From: an uncultured Bacteroidia bacterium
Lineage (GTDB): Bacteria > Bacteroidota > Bacteroidia > JANWVE01
Direction: 5' to 3'
Assembly (NCBI GenBank): GCA_938028625.1
Contig: CALIZB010000001.1
Span: forward strand, 1 to 47,055
DNA: 47,055 bases
Shown: piece after piece, positions 9,797 through 17,894 of the stretch
How positions within the stretch are numbered: position 1 is the stretch's first letter
Layout of the letters: the number at the start of each line of letters is the position of its first letter
Program-made: the position numbers and the translations under genes
Notes under the pieces: model-generated
The model's database searches: none
The model's input: the letters and a program-made list of their open reading frames with translations, nothing else
What the model was told of the DNA's origin: nothing

Positions 9797-9815
9797 GTAC
9801 GCATAAAAAGCGTAC
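9797..9815. promoter_or_regulatory. Inverted repeat in the promoter of the coiled-coil gene
   Basis: GTACGC (9797-9802), a 7-nt spacer, then GCGTAC (9810-9815). It overlaps the minus-strand -7 box (TACTTTTG, 9799-9792) and extends upstream of it, a position suitable for an operator. The regulator is unknown. Confidence 0.4.
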
Positions 9816-9862
9816 AAGGTTAAGTTTTTTATGACAAAAAACGTTAAAAGTTTATCTTTTGT

Positions 9863-10972
9863 TTAGAGAGTTTTTCGTTTATCGTCTATGTATTTTTTTT
9901 GTTCGGGGGTGAGTTTGCATTTTTCGGCTTTACTGTATGCTTCCAGCGCACTGCTTTTATCAAATTGTGCGGCGCGTAAATCACCGAGTTTTATCCATGC
10001 TTCTGCATTTTGGGGGTCTATATCAATAGTTTTCTCTATTATTTTACCTAATTCACTGATATTTTTACCTGATTTTAAGGAATAATTGACAAAATACATA
10101 AGGTTTTCTGCTCTTTGTTTGGCAACTCCTGCAAGGATTTTTTGTTGCAGATACCCACTTTTTTCGTATTCTTTACAAGTTTCCTCGTACATATTAAGGG
10201 CAATGAGTGCTTTTTTAGGTTCATTGTTTTTAATAAAACCCTGTGCGTCTTTGTTATATTTTTCAAGGCGTTGTTTTTTCTCTTTTACGGACTGGTCGCT
10301 TTCTACTTCATTAGTTTCTACGACAAAATTATTTATGCTACCTGATAATTTACGCTCTGCTAAATCTTTCTCTGCTTCGGATATTTTAGGTATTTCTATA
10401 AATTTCTTGTAATTTTTTTGTGCTTCGGTTTTATCCCCGAGTTGAGAGTAAATATCACCCAAAAGCATGTAAGCCGTTGGATATTCAGGGGCTACTTTGG
10501 TAGATTTTTCAAGATATTTTATTGCTTTCTCTAAATTTTGATTCGTTTTAATAGCCGCCGCACCATAGTTACAGAGTATTTTGGCACGTGTACTTTTTTC
10601 ATTTTCTAATTCTCTGACAGCTTTCTCATCTTTTTCCAGTGCCTCACATTTGTTTTCAAACTCTTCCCATTTTGCCATAGCTGCGGCGTATTGTCCTTTA
10701 TTGGCTAAATCTATGCCTTCGTTACCTAATTTGAAAGCATCGGCAAGGTCTTTGTTACCTATATGGTGTGTCTGATGCTGAGATGTATCCACAGGTGTAT
10801 GGACTGCGGTATTTTTAGAAGCGGTGTCCTTTTTAGTGTTTTCTTTGTTGTCTTTTTTAGTAACTGTATCTTGTTTATTATCTTTTTTCTCTCCTCCGCA
10901 ACCAAACCAAAGTACAAAAAAAGTAAGCGCAAGAAGCGTTGCAGATACATAGTTAAAAGTTAAATAACGCAT
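9863..10972 (-). CDS. TPR-repeat lipoprotein
   Basis: A 369-residue protein with an N-terminal hydrophobic segment ending LWFGC, so Cys25 is the probable lipidated residue. A long, low-complexity Lys/Asp/Thr linker follows (about 27-70). The rest is helical, with tetratricopeptide-like repeats; the clearest lie at about 134-210, including KAIKYLEKSTKVAPEYPTAY and LLGDIYSQLGDKTEAQKNY, and at about 280-360. This points to a membrane-anchored protein-protein interaction scaffold facing the periplasm or the surface. The start is ATG at 10972. The coiled-coil membrane protein gene lies 77 bp downstream with its own promoter-like sequence, so co-transcription is uncertain. No partner can be named. 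Confidence 0.75.
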   Translation of the reverse strand: MRYLTFNYVSATLLALTFFVLWFGCGGEKKDNKQDTVTKKDNKENTKKDTASKNTAVHTPVDTSQHQTHHIGNKDLADAFKLGNEGIDLANKGQYAAAMAKWEEFENKCEALEKDEKAVRELENEKSTRAKILCNYGAAAIKTNQNLEKAIKYLEKSTKVAPEYPTAYMLLGDIYSQLGDKTEAQKNYKKFIEIPKISEAEKDLAERKLSGSINNFVVETNEVESDQSVKEKKQRLEKYNKDAQGFIKNNEPKKALIALNMYEETCKEYEKSGYLQQKILAGVAKQRAENLMYFVNYSLKSGKNISELGKIIEKTIDIDPQNAEAWIKLGDLRAAQFDKSSALEAYSKAEKCKLTPEQKKYIDDKRKTL

Positions 10973-11085
10973 AACTGATTTCCGAATAAATGTAATCTAC
11001 TACAAAACTAAAAAGTGTCTCTTAAATAGCAAATTTTCTTGTATGATTTTTTGACAGACAACTTTAGAGAAAGAGTAAAATAAAG

Positions 11086-12138
11086 CTAATTTTGTATAAT
11101 CATAGATGGGTTTAATCCTGAAACAAAACTGTGTTCTAAATTTCCTGTTTTGCTCAATATGAGTACTCTGCCATCATAGATAAACTGCCTGCTGGTGGTA
11201 ATGAACCATTTTTGCAGGGTTTCATCAAAATAAAAATTGTAAAACACTTCTCCAAATTCAGTAAAAAATTCTTTTTTTATCCATAGTTCAGGGGTAGTTA
11301 TTCCTTCATAATAGCGCATGATGCCGTTGTCATTCATTGCGTACACGGTATCCTGCACCGTGCGTATATGCGTGGGACTGTCTGAAACAGGGATGTTTTT
11401 CTCTATGCTGTCTGTATTTGTATTGATTTTACATACTGCCGAGATGGGGTTAATATAATCTCCGGTGCAGGAAACCCATAGATTTTGAGTATTGTCTAAG
11501 GCAAGATGTGTAGCATTTTCCACAGGTAAGACAATTTCTTTGATTTTGGTATCACTAAGTATGTCCCATACCACAAGATTTTTGTTTTTGAAATTTGGCG
11601 GATAATTGGATTGTGTAATATAAAGTTTGTTTTGTACAAGTTTCATCTCTTCGGGAAAACTAATAGCAAATGAACTTAAAACCTGCATTTCTGAGGGGTT
11701 AATTATCCATACTTTTTGTCCTGTCAAAGCACTAATATAAGCTTTTTTTGGGCTAACATAAACCATTTTTCGTAAATCACCGCCGTCAGGTATAATAAGC
11801 GTTTGTAGTATTTTAAGCGTTTTTGCATCAAGTTTGTAGATAGTATTGCTTGTAGAAACTACAATAAAAAGTGTATCCGCAATTTTTAGTATATCGTTTG
11901 CGGTATCACCGAGAATTTGGTTATTTACCATGTAAAATACATTTTTTTTAACTTCACGGCTAATAGGATTGTAGAACGTCAAAGTAGAGTTATTTTGTTG
12001 CCAAAGACCTTCGTTAAGAATAAGAATACCATGATATTGATTTGTAGAAATTGTGTTTTCATCAGGAAATAAAGGTTTTTTTACACAGGAACTGTATAAA
12101 AATAAGGTTAAGACCATAAATATTGCCCATCGAAGCAT
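11086..12138 (-). CDS. Beta-propeller lipoprotein, DUF5074/YncE-like
   Basis: A 350-residue exported protein. The signal segment ends LFLYSSC, so Cys is the probable lipid anchor. The mature part is a run of about seven four-strand repeats of the YncE/DUF5074 kind, with units such as ILILNEGLW, TIYKLDAKTLKILQTL, KVWIINPSEMQVLSSF and NLVVWDIL, which suggests a seven-bladed propeller. Related Bacteroidota proteins often lie beside TonB receptors for cobalamin or metals; a TonB receptor is on the same strand about 1.8 kb away, but hsp20 and sdaAA intervene. The start is ATG at 12138; an upstream TTG at 12150 belongs to a TATTTTTG -7 box. The ligand is unknown. Confidence 0.65.
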   Translation of the reverse strand: MLRWAIFMVLTLFLYSSCVKKPLFPDENTISTNQYHGILILNEGLWQQNNSTLTFYNPISREVKKNVFYMVNNQILGDTANDILKIADTLFIVVSTSNTIYKLDAKTLKILQTLIIPDGGDLRKMVYVSPKKAYISALTGQKVWIINPSEMQVLSSFAISFPEEMKLVQNKLYITQSNYPPNFKNKNLVVWDILSDTKIKEIVLPVENATHLALDNTQNLWVSCTGDYINPISAVCKINTNTDSIEKNIPVSDSPTHIRTVQDTVYAMNDNGIMRYYEGITTPELWIKKEFFTEFGEVFYNFYFDETLQKWFITTSRQFIYDGRVLILSKTGNLEHSFVSGLNPSMIIQN

Positions 12139-12157
12139 ATAGAAATGCAAAAATACA

Positions 12158-12191
12158 GAAAAAATAAACCTGTGGATAAAGTTCCACAGGT
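12158..12191 (-). terminator. Rho-independent terminator after hsp20
   Basis: An 8-bp perfect stem (ACCTGTGG at 12168-12175, CCACAGGT at 12184-12191) with an 8-nt loop. On the minus strand it is followed by TTTATTTTTT. It lies 27 bp past the hsp20 stop. Confidence 0.85.
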
Positions 12192-12218
12192 CAGATAAAC
12201 TTGCTTGTTTATTTAACT

Positions 12219-12638
12219 TTAATCTATCTGAATAAGTTGTTTTACGGGTTCTTGTACAGGTGTTTTAGGTAGAGTAATGGTAAGGATACCATTGTCAAAT
12301 TTAGCACTGATGTTATCCTTTTGTACGTTTTTAGGGACACGGAAAGAACGTTTGAATTTACCATATTTAATTTCTTTAAGGTGATAAGTAGTGTTTTCTT
12401 CGCGAGTTTCTTTGTGTTCTGCGGTTACGATAAGATAGTCGTCTTTGTGTTCTATGCTAACGTCTTCCTTTTTTACTCCTGCAATAGCGATTTCAATTTT
12501 GTAGTTGTCCGCAGTTTCTTTGATGTCTGTGCGGGGCATAAAGTCAAATTCAGGTTCTGTTTTGAAAAAGTTGCTGAACATTTCGTCAAAAACAGAAGGC
12601 TTTAAGAATGGACTTGCTAAGGTGATTTTTGTACTCAT
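12219..12638 (-). CDS. Small heat shock protein, Hsp20/alpha-crystallin family
   Basis: An ATP-independent holdase that binds unfolding proteins in the cytoplasm. The 139 residues comprise a short N-terminal arm, an alpha-crystallin domain from about residue 36 (PRTDIKETADNYKIEIAIAG) through FRVPKNVQ and GILTITLPK, and a short tail with an IQI element that could serve as the IxI assembly motif. The start is ATG at 12638: it has a strong Shine-Dalgarno sequence (AAAGGAG, 9-nt spacing), and an upstream TTG in the same frame at 12692 would add an unrelated 18-residue extension. The upstream region holds a 17-bp direct repeat containing promoter-like boxes. It ends in a strong terminator, so it is monocistronic. 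Confidence 0.93.
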   Translation of the reverse strand: MSTKITLASPFLKPSVFDEMFSNFFKTEPEFDFMPRTDIKETADNYKIEIAIAGVKKEDVSIEHKDDYLIVTAEHKETREENTTYHLKEIKYGKFKRSFRVPKNVQKDNISAKFDNGILTITLPKTPVQEPVKQLIQID

Positions 12639-12728
12639 ATTGAAGTTCTCCTTTCTGAATACGTTACTTTCAAGTCTTGTGCCATAAAACAAAAAAGACT
12701 GAATATCAATAATTTACAAGAATAATGT

Positions 12729-12777
12729 ATGACAAAATTACAGGTATCTTTTTTGTAAAGATGACAAAATTACAGGT
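12729..12777. repeat. 17-bp direct repeat upstream of hsp20
   Basis: ATGACAAAATTACAGGT occurs exactly at 12729-12745 and again at 12761-12777 (period 32). Read on the minus strand, each copy contains TAATTTTG, a match to the TAnnTTTG -7 box, so the duplication would give hsp20 two tandem promoter cores or two regulator sites. Leader length from these boxes to the ATG would be about 90-130 nt. Confidence 0.6.
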
Positions 12778-12864
12778 TTTTTAGGCTTGTCTCTGAAAAT
12801 GAATGTCTTAAAAAATGACACTTTTTCAGTGCATTTTTTGGAGAATTTATGTTATCTTTGAAGT

Positions 12865-13770
12865 ATGGATATTTTATTTGATAGCTTTGAAGAGTGGGCA
12901 AAATACTGTGAAGTTCAAAAAGTACTGCCGCATATAGCCGTATTAGAGTATGAGATGAAGCAAAAAAATCGTACAAAGGAGGAGATATGGGCAGGATTGG
13001 CAAGAGCTTTTGAGGTTATGCGGGAAGCCGTAAAAACAGGGTTAAGTGATGACATGCGTTCGCGTTCAGGAATGATAGACAACGGTGCAAAGCGGGTAAA
13101 AAATGCGTCTGTTTCTGTATTAGGTGAGAATTTTCAGCAATTGGTCTATAATGCATTAGCAGCAAAAGAAGTAAATTCTTGTATGGGCAGAATTGTGGCG
13201 GCACCTACGGCAGGCGCATCAGGGATTATGCCAGGGGTACTTACCACCCTGCAAAATTTACACAAAATTCCGAATGAAAAAATTTATGAAGCTATGCTTA
13301 TCAGCGCGGGCATAGGTTTGATTATAGAACGGAAGGCAAGCATAGCAGGGGCAGTAGGTGGCTGTCAGGCAGAAACAGGTACAGCTGCGGCTATGGCTTC
13401 GGGGGCAGTAGTGTATTGTTTGGGCGGAGATTTATCTCAGATTTTTGATGCGGTAGCTATCACTATACAATGTATGCTCGGCTTAATCTGCGACCCTGTG
13501 GCAGGATTGGTAGAAGTTCCCTGTGTAGTACGTAATGCATCCGCTGCGGCTATTGCATTCAGCTCTGCCCAGATGGCATTAGCAGGATTAAAAACCGTTA
13601 TTCCCGTAGATGAGGTCATAGATGCTATGGGGGAGGTAGGCGCAAGTATGGAAAGTAAATATAAAGAAACCGCACTCGGCGGACTTGCGGCTACTAAAAC
13701 CGCTAAAATGATAGAAAAGAGAGTATTAGTGTCTGATATTGAAATTTTACCTGACGATACACAACTGTAA
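12865..13770 (+). CDS. sdaAA: L-serine dehydratase (ammonia-lyase), iron-sulfur, alpha chain
   Basis: Converts L-serine to pyruvate and ammonia with a [4Fe-4S] cluster as Lewis acid. The 301 residues match the alpha (cluster-binding) chain of the two-subunit form. Conserved motifs are SRSGMIDNGAKRV, APTAGASGIMPGVL and three cysteines in the expected contexts: C167 (GGCQAE), C209 (CDPVAG) and C220 (VPCVVRN). The beta chain is not in this window, and no fused beta domain is present, so it must be encoded elsewhere or be missing. The start is ATG at 12865, only 4 bases after a TATCTTTG box (12853-12860), with no Shine-Dalgarno sequence; this suggests a leaderless or very short leader. A GC-rich element fills the downstream convergent gap. 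Confidence 0.93.
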   Translation: MDILFDSFEEWAKYCEVQKVLPHIAVLEYEMKQKNRTKEEIWAGLARAFEVMREAVKTGLSDDMRSRSGMIDNGAKRVKNASVSVLGENFQQLVYNALAAKEVNSCMGRIVAAPTAGASGIMPGVLTTLQNLHKIPNEKIYEAMLISAGIGLIIERKASIAGAVGGCQAETGTAAAMASGAVVYCLGGDLSQIFDAVAITIQCMLGLICDPVAGLVEVPCVVRNASAAAIAFSSAQMALAGLKTVIPVDEVIDAMGEVGASMESKYKETALGGLAATKTAKMIEKRVLVSDIEILPDDTQL

Positions 13771-13780
13771 AATGTCCATT

Positions 13781-13884
13781 TGCGTGAGGCATGCGAAGGG
13801 CTGGCCGTAAGGCTTGGCACGAAGCACAAGCCTGTAGTACGCCGACCTGAACCCTGAGCCTGCCAAAGGGTGAAGGACGCACCC
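13781..13884. repeat. GC-rich multi-stem intergenic element
   Basis: A GC-rich island in an AT-rich genome, filling the gap between the convergent sdaAA and TonB-receptor genes. Pairings visible by eye are a closing stem TGCGT (13781-13785)/ACGCA (13877-13881); a hairpin GGCTTGGC (13811-13818) with GC-A-CAAGCC (13824-13832) and loop ACGAA; an alternative GGCC-GTAA-GGCT hairpin capped by a GNRA-type loop; and a two-part helix CCT/AGG and ACCCT/AGGGT separated by a symmetrical GA/GA internal loop (13846-13876). This looks like a dispersed repeat or structured RNA. It may also act as a two-way terminator. Copy number cannot be seen from one window. Confidence 0.5.
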
Positions 13885-13905
13885 AAGATGATGTAAAAAC
13901 AGAAA

Positions 13906-15888
13906 TTATATTCCAAAACGATAACCTAACCGTATAAGAAACTCTCGGTTTAGGGAGGGCAGAGCATTTACTCCACCCTTGTATGGCTGAATAAAAACAA
14001 AACTTTCATTGAATATGTTGTAAACTCCCAATCCTATCTCTAATCCTTTGAGGTTGAATATATTGGTATAAGTTAGGTACAAATTTGTCATAAAAACAGG
14101 CTTGTATGTGGCAATACTGTCAATTCCTGCATATCCGTACCTTTTACTTAAAAAAGTCTGACAAATATTGATGTTAAATTGTTTGTGAGGTCTTATGTTT
14201 AATTCAGTACATACCTTATGTTGTGCGTTTCCTAAAAGAACATTTTTCTGTTTAGGCACTTCATACAACTGAATCTTATTGATAACATTGTAATAATAAG
14301 AATAACTGAATACAATACTGCCCCAACTGCGTTTGAATATGCTTTCTAACTCTGCACCTATATTGCCAGATGAGTCAAAATTATAGTAATATTCAGCAAT
14401 GGTATCTGCAGTATAGATAATAGGGTCATTCAGATGGACATCAAACAAATTAAAACTCACATAGAAGTTCTTGTCAAACTTATAGGTAGTACCAATTTCA
14501 AAAGTATAAATGCGTTCAGGGTTAATGGTGTTTTTGTTCAGTTCTGCAAGACGTATATTTTCCATAACGGGTGCGCGGAATGCTCCACTGGTCATGAGTT
14601 TGAGAGTGAGTTTTTCAGCAAAAGTACGGTTAACTACAAATCTCGGGCTGAATGCCCCTGCAAAAACATTGTGCTTGTCATAACGCAAACCAAGTGTAAA
14701 ATTGGCTATTTTAGTGTGCAGGGTGGCTTGTGTAAAAGCGGCAATATTGTAATAGAACGCTTTATAGGAGCTATCTTTAAAGAGTTCGTCAGGGGTAGAA
14801 TTTTTGTCAGCAATACATTGGTCTTGATAAGACTCTACTCCCCATTGTATATCAACATTTTCTTTAGGTTTATAGATGAAGAGAATATTCTCCTTATAAC
14901 GGTATGCGGTTTTATTGTAATGATAGGGAGTAACTGCAGGTAATGCGGGTTTTTGCCAGGGAGTGTTTCTTTTTATAGTAACCGTAGGCAAGCATTCTAA
15001 TTTTTCACCCATTTTTACTTTGTAACCAGCGTACAGGTTAAAAGATTTGAAATAAATATCTGATGTTTTTTCTGTATTATTTCCGAACAAAATTCGGTCC
15101 TTAAGGAGATAGTTATCAAATAAACCGGATAAAGTAAAATTTTTATATTCCATTTTAGCAGATACGCTCATAGGGCGGACAAGACTGTTGTTATTTTCTC
15201 CCATGTTAAAACTACTTCCATAGAAGTCTGTGAAGTTTTCATTGCTGCGAATACTTTGTCCGTACAAGGTATGCACACCTATATTTAAGCCATTTTCCCA
15301 TTTTTTTGTGATATTAAGATGGGCATTAGTGCGGCATAGTCTATCATAAAATGCACCTGCTGTGGTATTCAGTCGGATATTATTGCCATCACTACCATCT
15401 TTGGTAATAATGTTAATCACACACAAACCTGCGTATCCTCCGTAGAGAGCAGAACCTGGACCGCGGATAATTTCTATTCGCTTAATTGCTTGTATATCAT
15501 AATGATTACCAAACTGCGTAGTACCAAATAGGTTTTCATTAAGTTCAATACCATCTTGTAAAATAAGCACTTTACCTTCATGTCCCCATAAACCTCTCAT
15601 AGTTATTCCTACTATGGATTCTACATCATGTCCAAACTGGATACCGGGTATCATCATAAGAATATCCGTTAAATCTCTTGCGCCTGAATATTTTATTTCT
15701 TCTTGTGTGATAAAAGAAACAATAGCTGGGGACTCAAGAATTTTTGTTTTTTGTTTGTTGGTTACTTCAATGGTAGTATTGAGCATCTCTTCTACACTCA
15801 TGTCAAAAAAATCATTTTCTTGCTGAGCAAAAGAATACCATGAATAGCTCAATGTAAGTAGATACAGGTATAAAATTTTGGTTTTCAT
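13906..15888 (-). CDS. TonB-dependent outer-membrane receptor
   Basis: A 660-residue energised outer-membrane transporter. The signal peptide is MKTKILYLYLLTLSYSWYSFAQ. It is followed by a plug domain (about 40-160) with the typical patterns SPAIVSFITQEEI, DLTDILMMIPGIQ, MRGLWGHEGKVLILQDGI and RIEIIRGPGSALYGGYAG, and then a 22-strand-type barrel ending REFLIRLGYRFGI. No carboxypeptidase-like N-terminal domain and no SusC signature are present, so it is of the siderophore/cobalamin/metal receptor type. It starts 12 bp after the stop of a solute-binding protein gene on the same strand, which strongly suggests one operon. No cobalamin riboswitch was recognised upstream. Substrate is undetermined. 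Confidence 0.92.
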   Translation of the reverse strand: MKTKILYLYLLTLSYSWYSFAQQENDFFDMSVEEMLNTTIEVTNKQKTKILESPAIVSFITQEEIKYSGARDLTDILMMIPGIQFGHDVESIVGITMRGLWGHEGKVLILQDGIELNENLFGTTQFGNHYDIQAIKRIEIIRGPGSALYGGYAGLCVINIITKDGSDGNNIRLNTTAGAFYDRLCRTNAHLNITKKWENGLNIGVHTLYGQSIRSNENFTDFYGSSFNMGENNNSLVRPMSVSAKMEYKNFTLSGLFDNYLLKDRILFGNNTEKTSDIYFKSFNLYAGYKVKMGEKLECLPTVTIKRNTPWQKPALPAVTPYHYNKTAYRYKENILFIYKPKENVDIQWGVESYQDQCIADKNSTPDELFKDSSYKAFYYNIAAFTQATLHTKIANFTLGLRYDKHNVFAGAFSPRFVVNRTFAEKLTLKLMTSGAFRAPVMENIRLAELNKNTINPERIYTFEIGTTYKFDKNFYVSFNLFDVHLNDPIIYTADTIAEYYYNFDSSGNIGAELESIFKRSWGSIVFSYSYYYNVINKIQLYEVPKQKNVLLGNAQHKVCTELNIRPHKQFNINICQTFLSKRYGYAGIDSIATYKPVFMTNLYLTYTNIFNLKGLEIGLGVYNIFNESFVFIQPYKGGVNALPSLNREFLIRLGYRFGI

Positions 15889-15900
15889 AGGCTTGAGATT

Positions 15901-17625
15901 TTATTTATATCGTACAAACTCTGTAGGTGTATAGAAAGCGGCAGGATTAAATCCCGGAAAATATGCGGTTACAGGATAAGTAAATACATTCTGAAAACGG
16001 CTGTTAATAACAATTTTTGACTGTGGTGACCATAATAAAACAACAGGATAGTCTCCCATAATCATCTCCTGCAGGTTGTCATACAGTATTTTTTTGCGGT
16101 TGCTGTCTTTTTCTTTGAGAATCTGTTCAATCAAAGCATCTGAATTGGCATTTCCGAAACCTGTAAAATTTGCACTGCTTTTCGTATGCCATGAGCTATA
16201 GGGATTAACAATACCTATGCCCTCGGTTACTTTACCAAGATACAAGTCAAATTCTTTTTTACTAAGTTTTTGGGTATGTTCGCTGATAGTGCGTTCTGCG
16301 ATACTAAGTTTTACACCAATTTGCTTGAACGCTTCTGAAAGGTAATGTGCAATTTTACGATATTCATGGTTGCCCTCTATAAGGCTAAGTTCTAGTTCAA
16401 TGTATTTTTTGTCTTTGTTGTACCGAAAGCCTTCATCATCAGTTTGATTGTATCCGAGTTTTTCTATAATCTGAATGGCTTTTTCTGTATCCGGCTGAAT
16501 CATCGGAATTTTTTCATTATACCCGATTTTTTTTTCGGGAATACCCGGGCAGGTAAGTCTTCTTCCATATTCTTTGGCTACTTTGTTGAGAAAATAATCT
16601 ACATCAACCGCTAAGGTAAGTGCTTTTCTTAATTCAGTATTGGCAAGCAAGGTTTTTCTGGTATTTATCCCTATATAGAGATATTCCAAAGTATTAGAAG
16701 TTCTGAGCTTATAGTGATAATAATTGCTATCAGATTTGGATAGTTCCACAAATTCTTTGGCAGGCAAGTCATATACAACATCTAAATCCTGTAAGGTAAT
16801 CATGGTCATGGTGAGTTTGAGGTCTTTGACAACTTTGTAAATAATTTTTTTCTGATTGGCAACAAAGAGTTCGCCGGGTTCGCTGTAATAATTATCTCCC
16901 CACCAGATATCTTTTCGTTCAAGGACAAGTTCTTCGTTAGGTTTGCATGAAGCAAAATAGTAAGCCCCCGAAGCACAAGCTTTATTGAAAAGAATTTTGT
17001 TGTTAAAGTCTTCACTATTAAACTGTTCTGCAAATTTTATGATTTTGGTATTGTTTGCTAGTTCTACGGTATCTTGATTGAGTTCCTGTATAGAAAATTT
17101 TGACATCAGGTTTTCAGGGTCAAAGAGATGTCTGGGAAGTATTTTAAGCAAGGCAATGCTGTGACTGACCTGTTCATATTTTACTTCAAATTTTTTGTTG
17201 TTATTTTTGTCTATTTTTATATTTGATACACCGTGATAAAAATGCCGTATGCGTGAGGATTTTACTCTGGGATTTTTGATAACTTTAAGGGTAAATTCTA
17301 CATCCTCTGCGGTAATCGGGGTACCATCTCCCCAGACAGCATCGTTCTTTATTTCAAAAATATGGGATTTGCCGTCCTCACTGCGTACAGGCAGGGAAGC
17401 TAAAAACGGAATAATTTCCAGCGTTTGGGGATTTACTCCGTTCAAACTCTGAAACACAAAGTGATTGATGTTCTGTACTTTAGGACTAGTGTTAATGATA
17501 GGATTAAGAAAATCTATATCTGTAGAATGACGGATAACCACCCAGTCATTCGGTTTTTTATAGTTTTGTCCCAAAACAAGGGCTGTCAGAATTGTTAAGC
17601 AAAAATTTAAAGGGAAGTGCTTCAT
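15901..17625 (-). CDS. Extracellular solute-binding protein, family 5 (peptide/nickel type)
   Basis: A 574-residue periplasmic binding protein of the SBP_bac_5 family (DppA, OppA, NikA). It shows a signal peptide (MKHFPLNFCLTILTALVLG), the early motif FQSLNGVNPQTLEIIPFLAS, the family signature region WGDGTPITAEDVEFTLKVI, and the late segment KKEFDLYLGKV and FGNANSDALIEQILKE. The start is ATG at 17625; a TTG at 17652 in the same frame would put nine residues before the signal peptide. It is the first gene of a two-gene operon with the TonB receptor. No ABC permease or ATPase genes are nearby, so either they are encoded elsewhere or this protein works with the receptor alone. The ligand may be a peptide, metal chelate or other solute. 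Confidence 0.88.
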   Translation of the reverse strand: MKHFPLNFCLTILTALVLGQNYKKPNDWVVIRHSTDIDFLNPIINTSPKVQNINHFVFQSLNGVNPQTLEIIPFLASLPVRSEDGKSHIFEIKNDAVWGDGTPITAEDVEFTLKVIKNPRVKSSRIRHFYHGVSNIKIDKNNNKKFEVKYEQVSHSIALLKILPRHLFDPENLMSKFSIQELNQDTVELANNTKIIKFAEQFNSEDFNNKILFNKACASGAYYFASCKPNEELVLERKDIWWGDNYYSEPGELFVANQKKIIYKVVKDLKLTMTMITLQDLDVVYDLPAKEFVELSKSDSNYYHYKLRTSNTLEYLYIGINTRKTLLANTELRKALTLAVDVDYFLNKVAKEYGRRLTCPGIPEKKIGYNEKIPMIQPDTEKAIQIIEKLGYNQTDDEGFRYNKDKKYIELELSLIEGNHEYRKIAHYLSEAFKQIGVKLSIAERTISEHTQKLSKKEFDLYLGKVTEGIGIVNPYSSWHTKSSANFTGFGNANSDALIEQILKEKDSNRKKILYDNLQEMIMGDYPVVLLWSPQSKIVINSRFQNVFTYPVTAYFPGFNPAAFYTPTEFVRYK

Positions 17626-17718
17626 ACAATAAAGGAACTTAACATAGTGCAAGTATAGTGTTTTTTTTGCATCAGTCCAAAAATATAATTTCAGGTTTTA
17701 TTTTTGCCTTTTTCAGGT

Positions 17719-17742
17719 ACGCTGTTCAGCGTTTTTCTTTTT
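17719..17742 (+). other. Palindrome with T-run in the divergent gap
   Basis: ACGCTGTTCAGCGT (17719-17732) is a perfect 14-bp two-fold palindrome apart from its central TT, followed by a T-rich run to 17742. It has the form of a terminator on the plus strand, but no plus-strand gene lies directly upstream. It may therefore be an operator for the divergent solute-binding protein gene. Use is uncertain. Confidence 0.35.
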
Positions 17743-17855
17743 CTGAGAGTGCTGAAATTTATTTTGTGAGTTGAACACATTTGTTTTGAACATTCCGCAG
17801 CATATAGTTGTTACAAGTTTTAGTTAAACACAAGAGAAGTTTTATACAATAACTT

Positions 17856-17885
17856 TTGGCACATAAATTGAATTTTGTATCTTTG
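17856..17885 (+). promoter_or_regulatory. Promoter of the LolA-like gene
   Basis: TTG at 17856-17858 and TATCTTTG at 17878-17885 with a 19-nt gap, an exact fit to the Bacteroidota TTG-N19-TAnnTTTG consensus. Only 9 bases separate the -7 box from the ATG. Confidence 0.75.
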
Positions 17886-17894
17886 TAAAAATTT

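Noticed and set aside
13437-13916. 159-codon minus-strand frame opposite sdaAA, extending into the GC-rich element
   Set aside because: It is antisense to a conserved enzyme and would end in the structured element; there is no start signal or homology.
14434-14943. 169-codon plus-strand frame opposite the TonB receptor
   Set aside because: It is a shadow of the barrel-coding region; the minus-strand product has clear receptor motifs throughout.
17626-17894. Cobalamin riboswitch before the binding-protein/TonB operon
   Set aside because: No B12-box-like sequence or matching fold was found in the 269-bp upstream gap.
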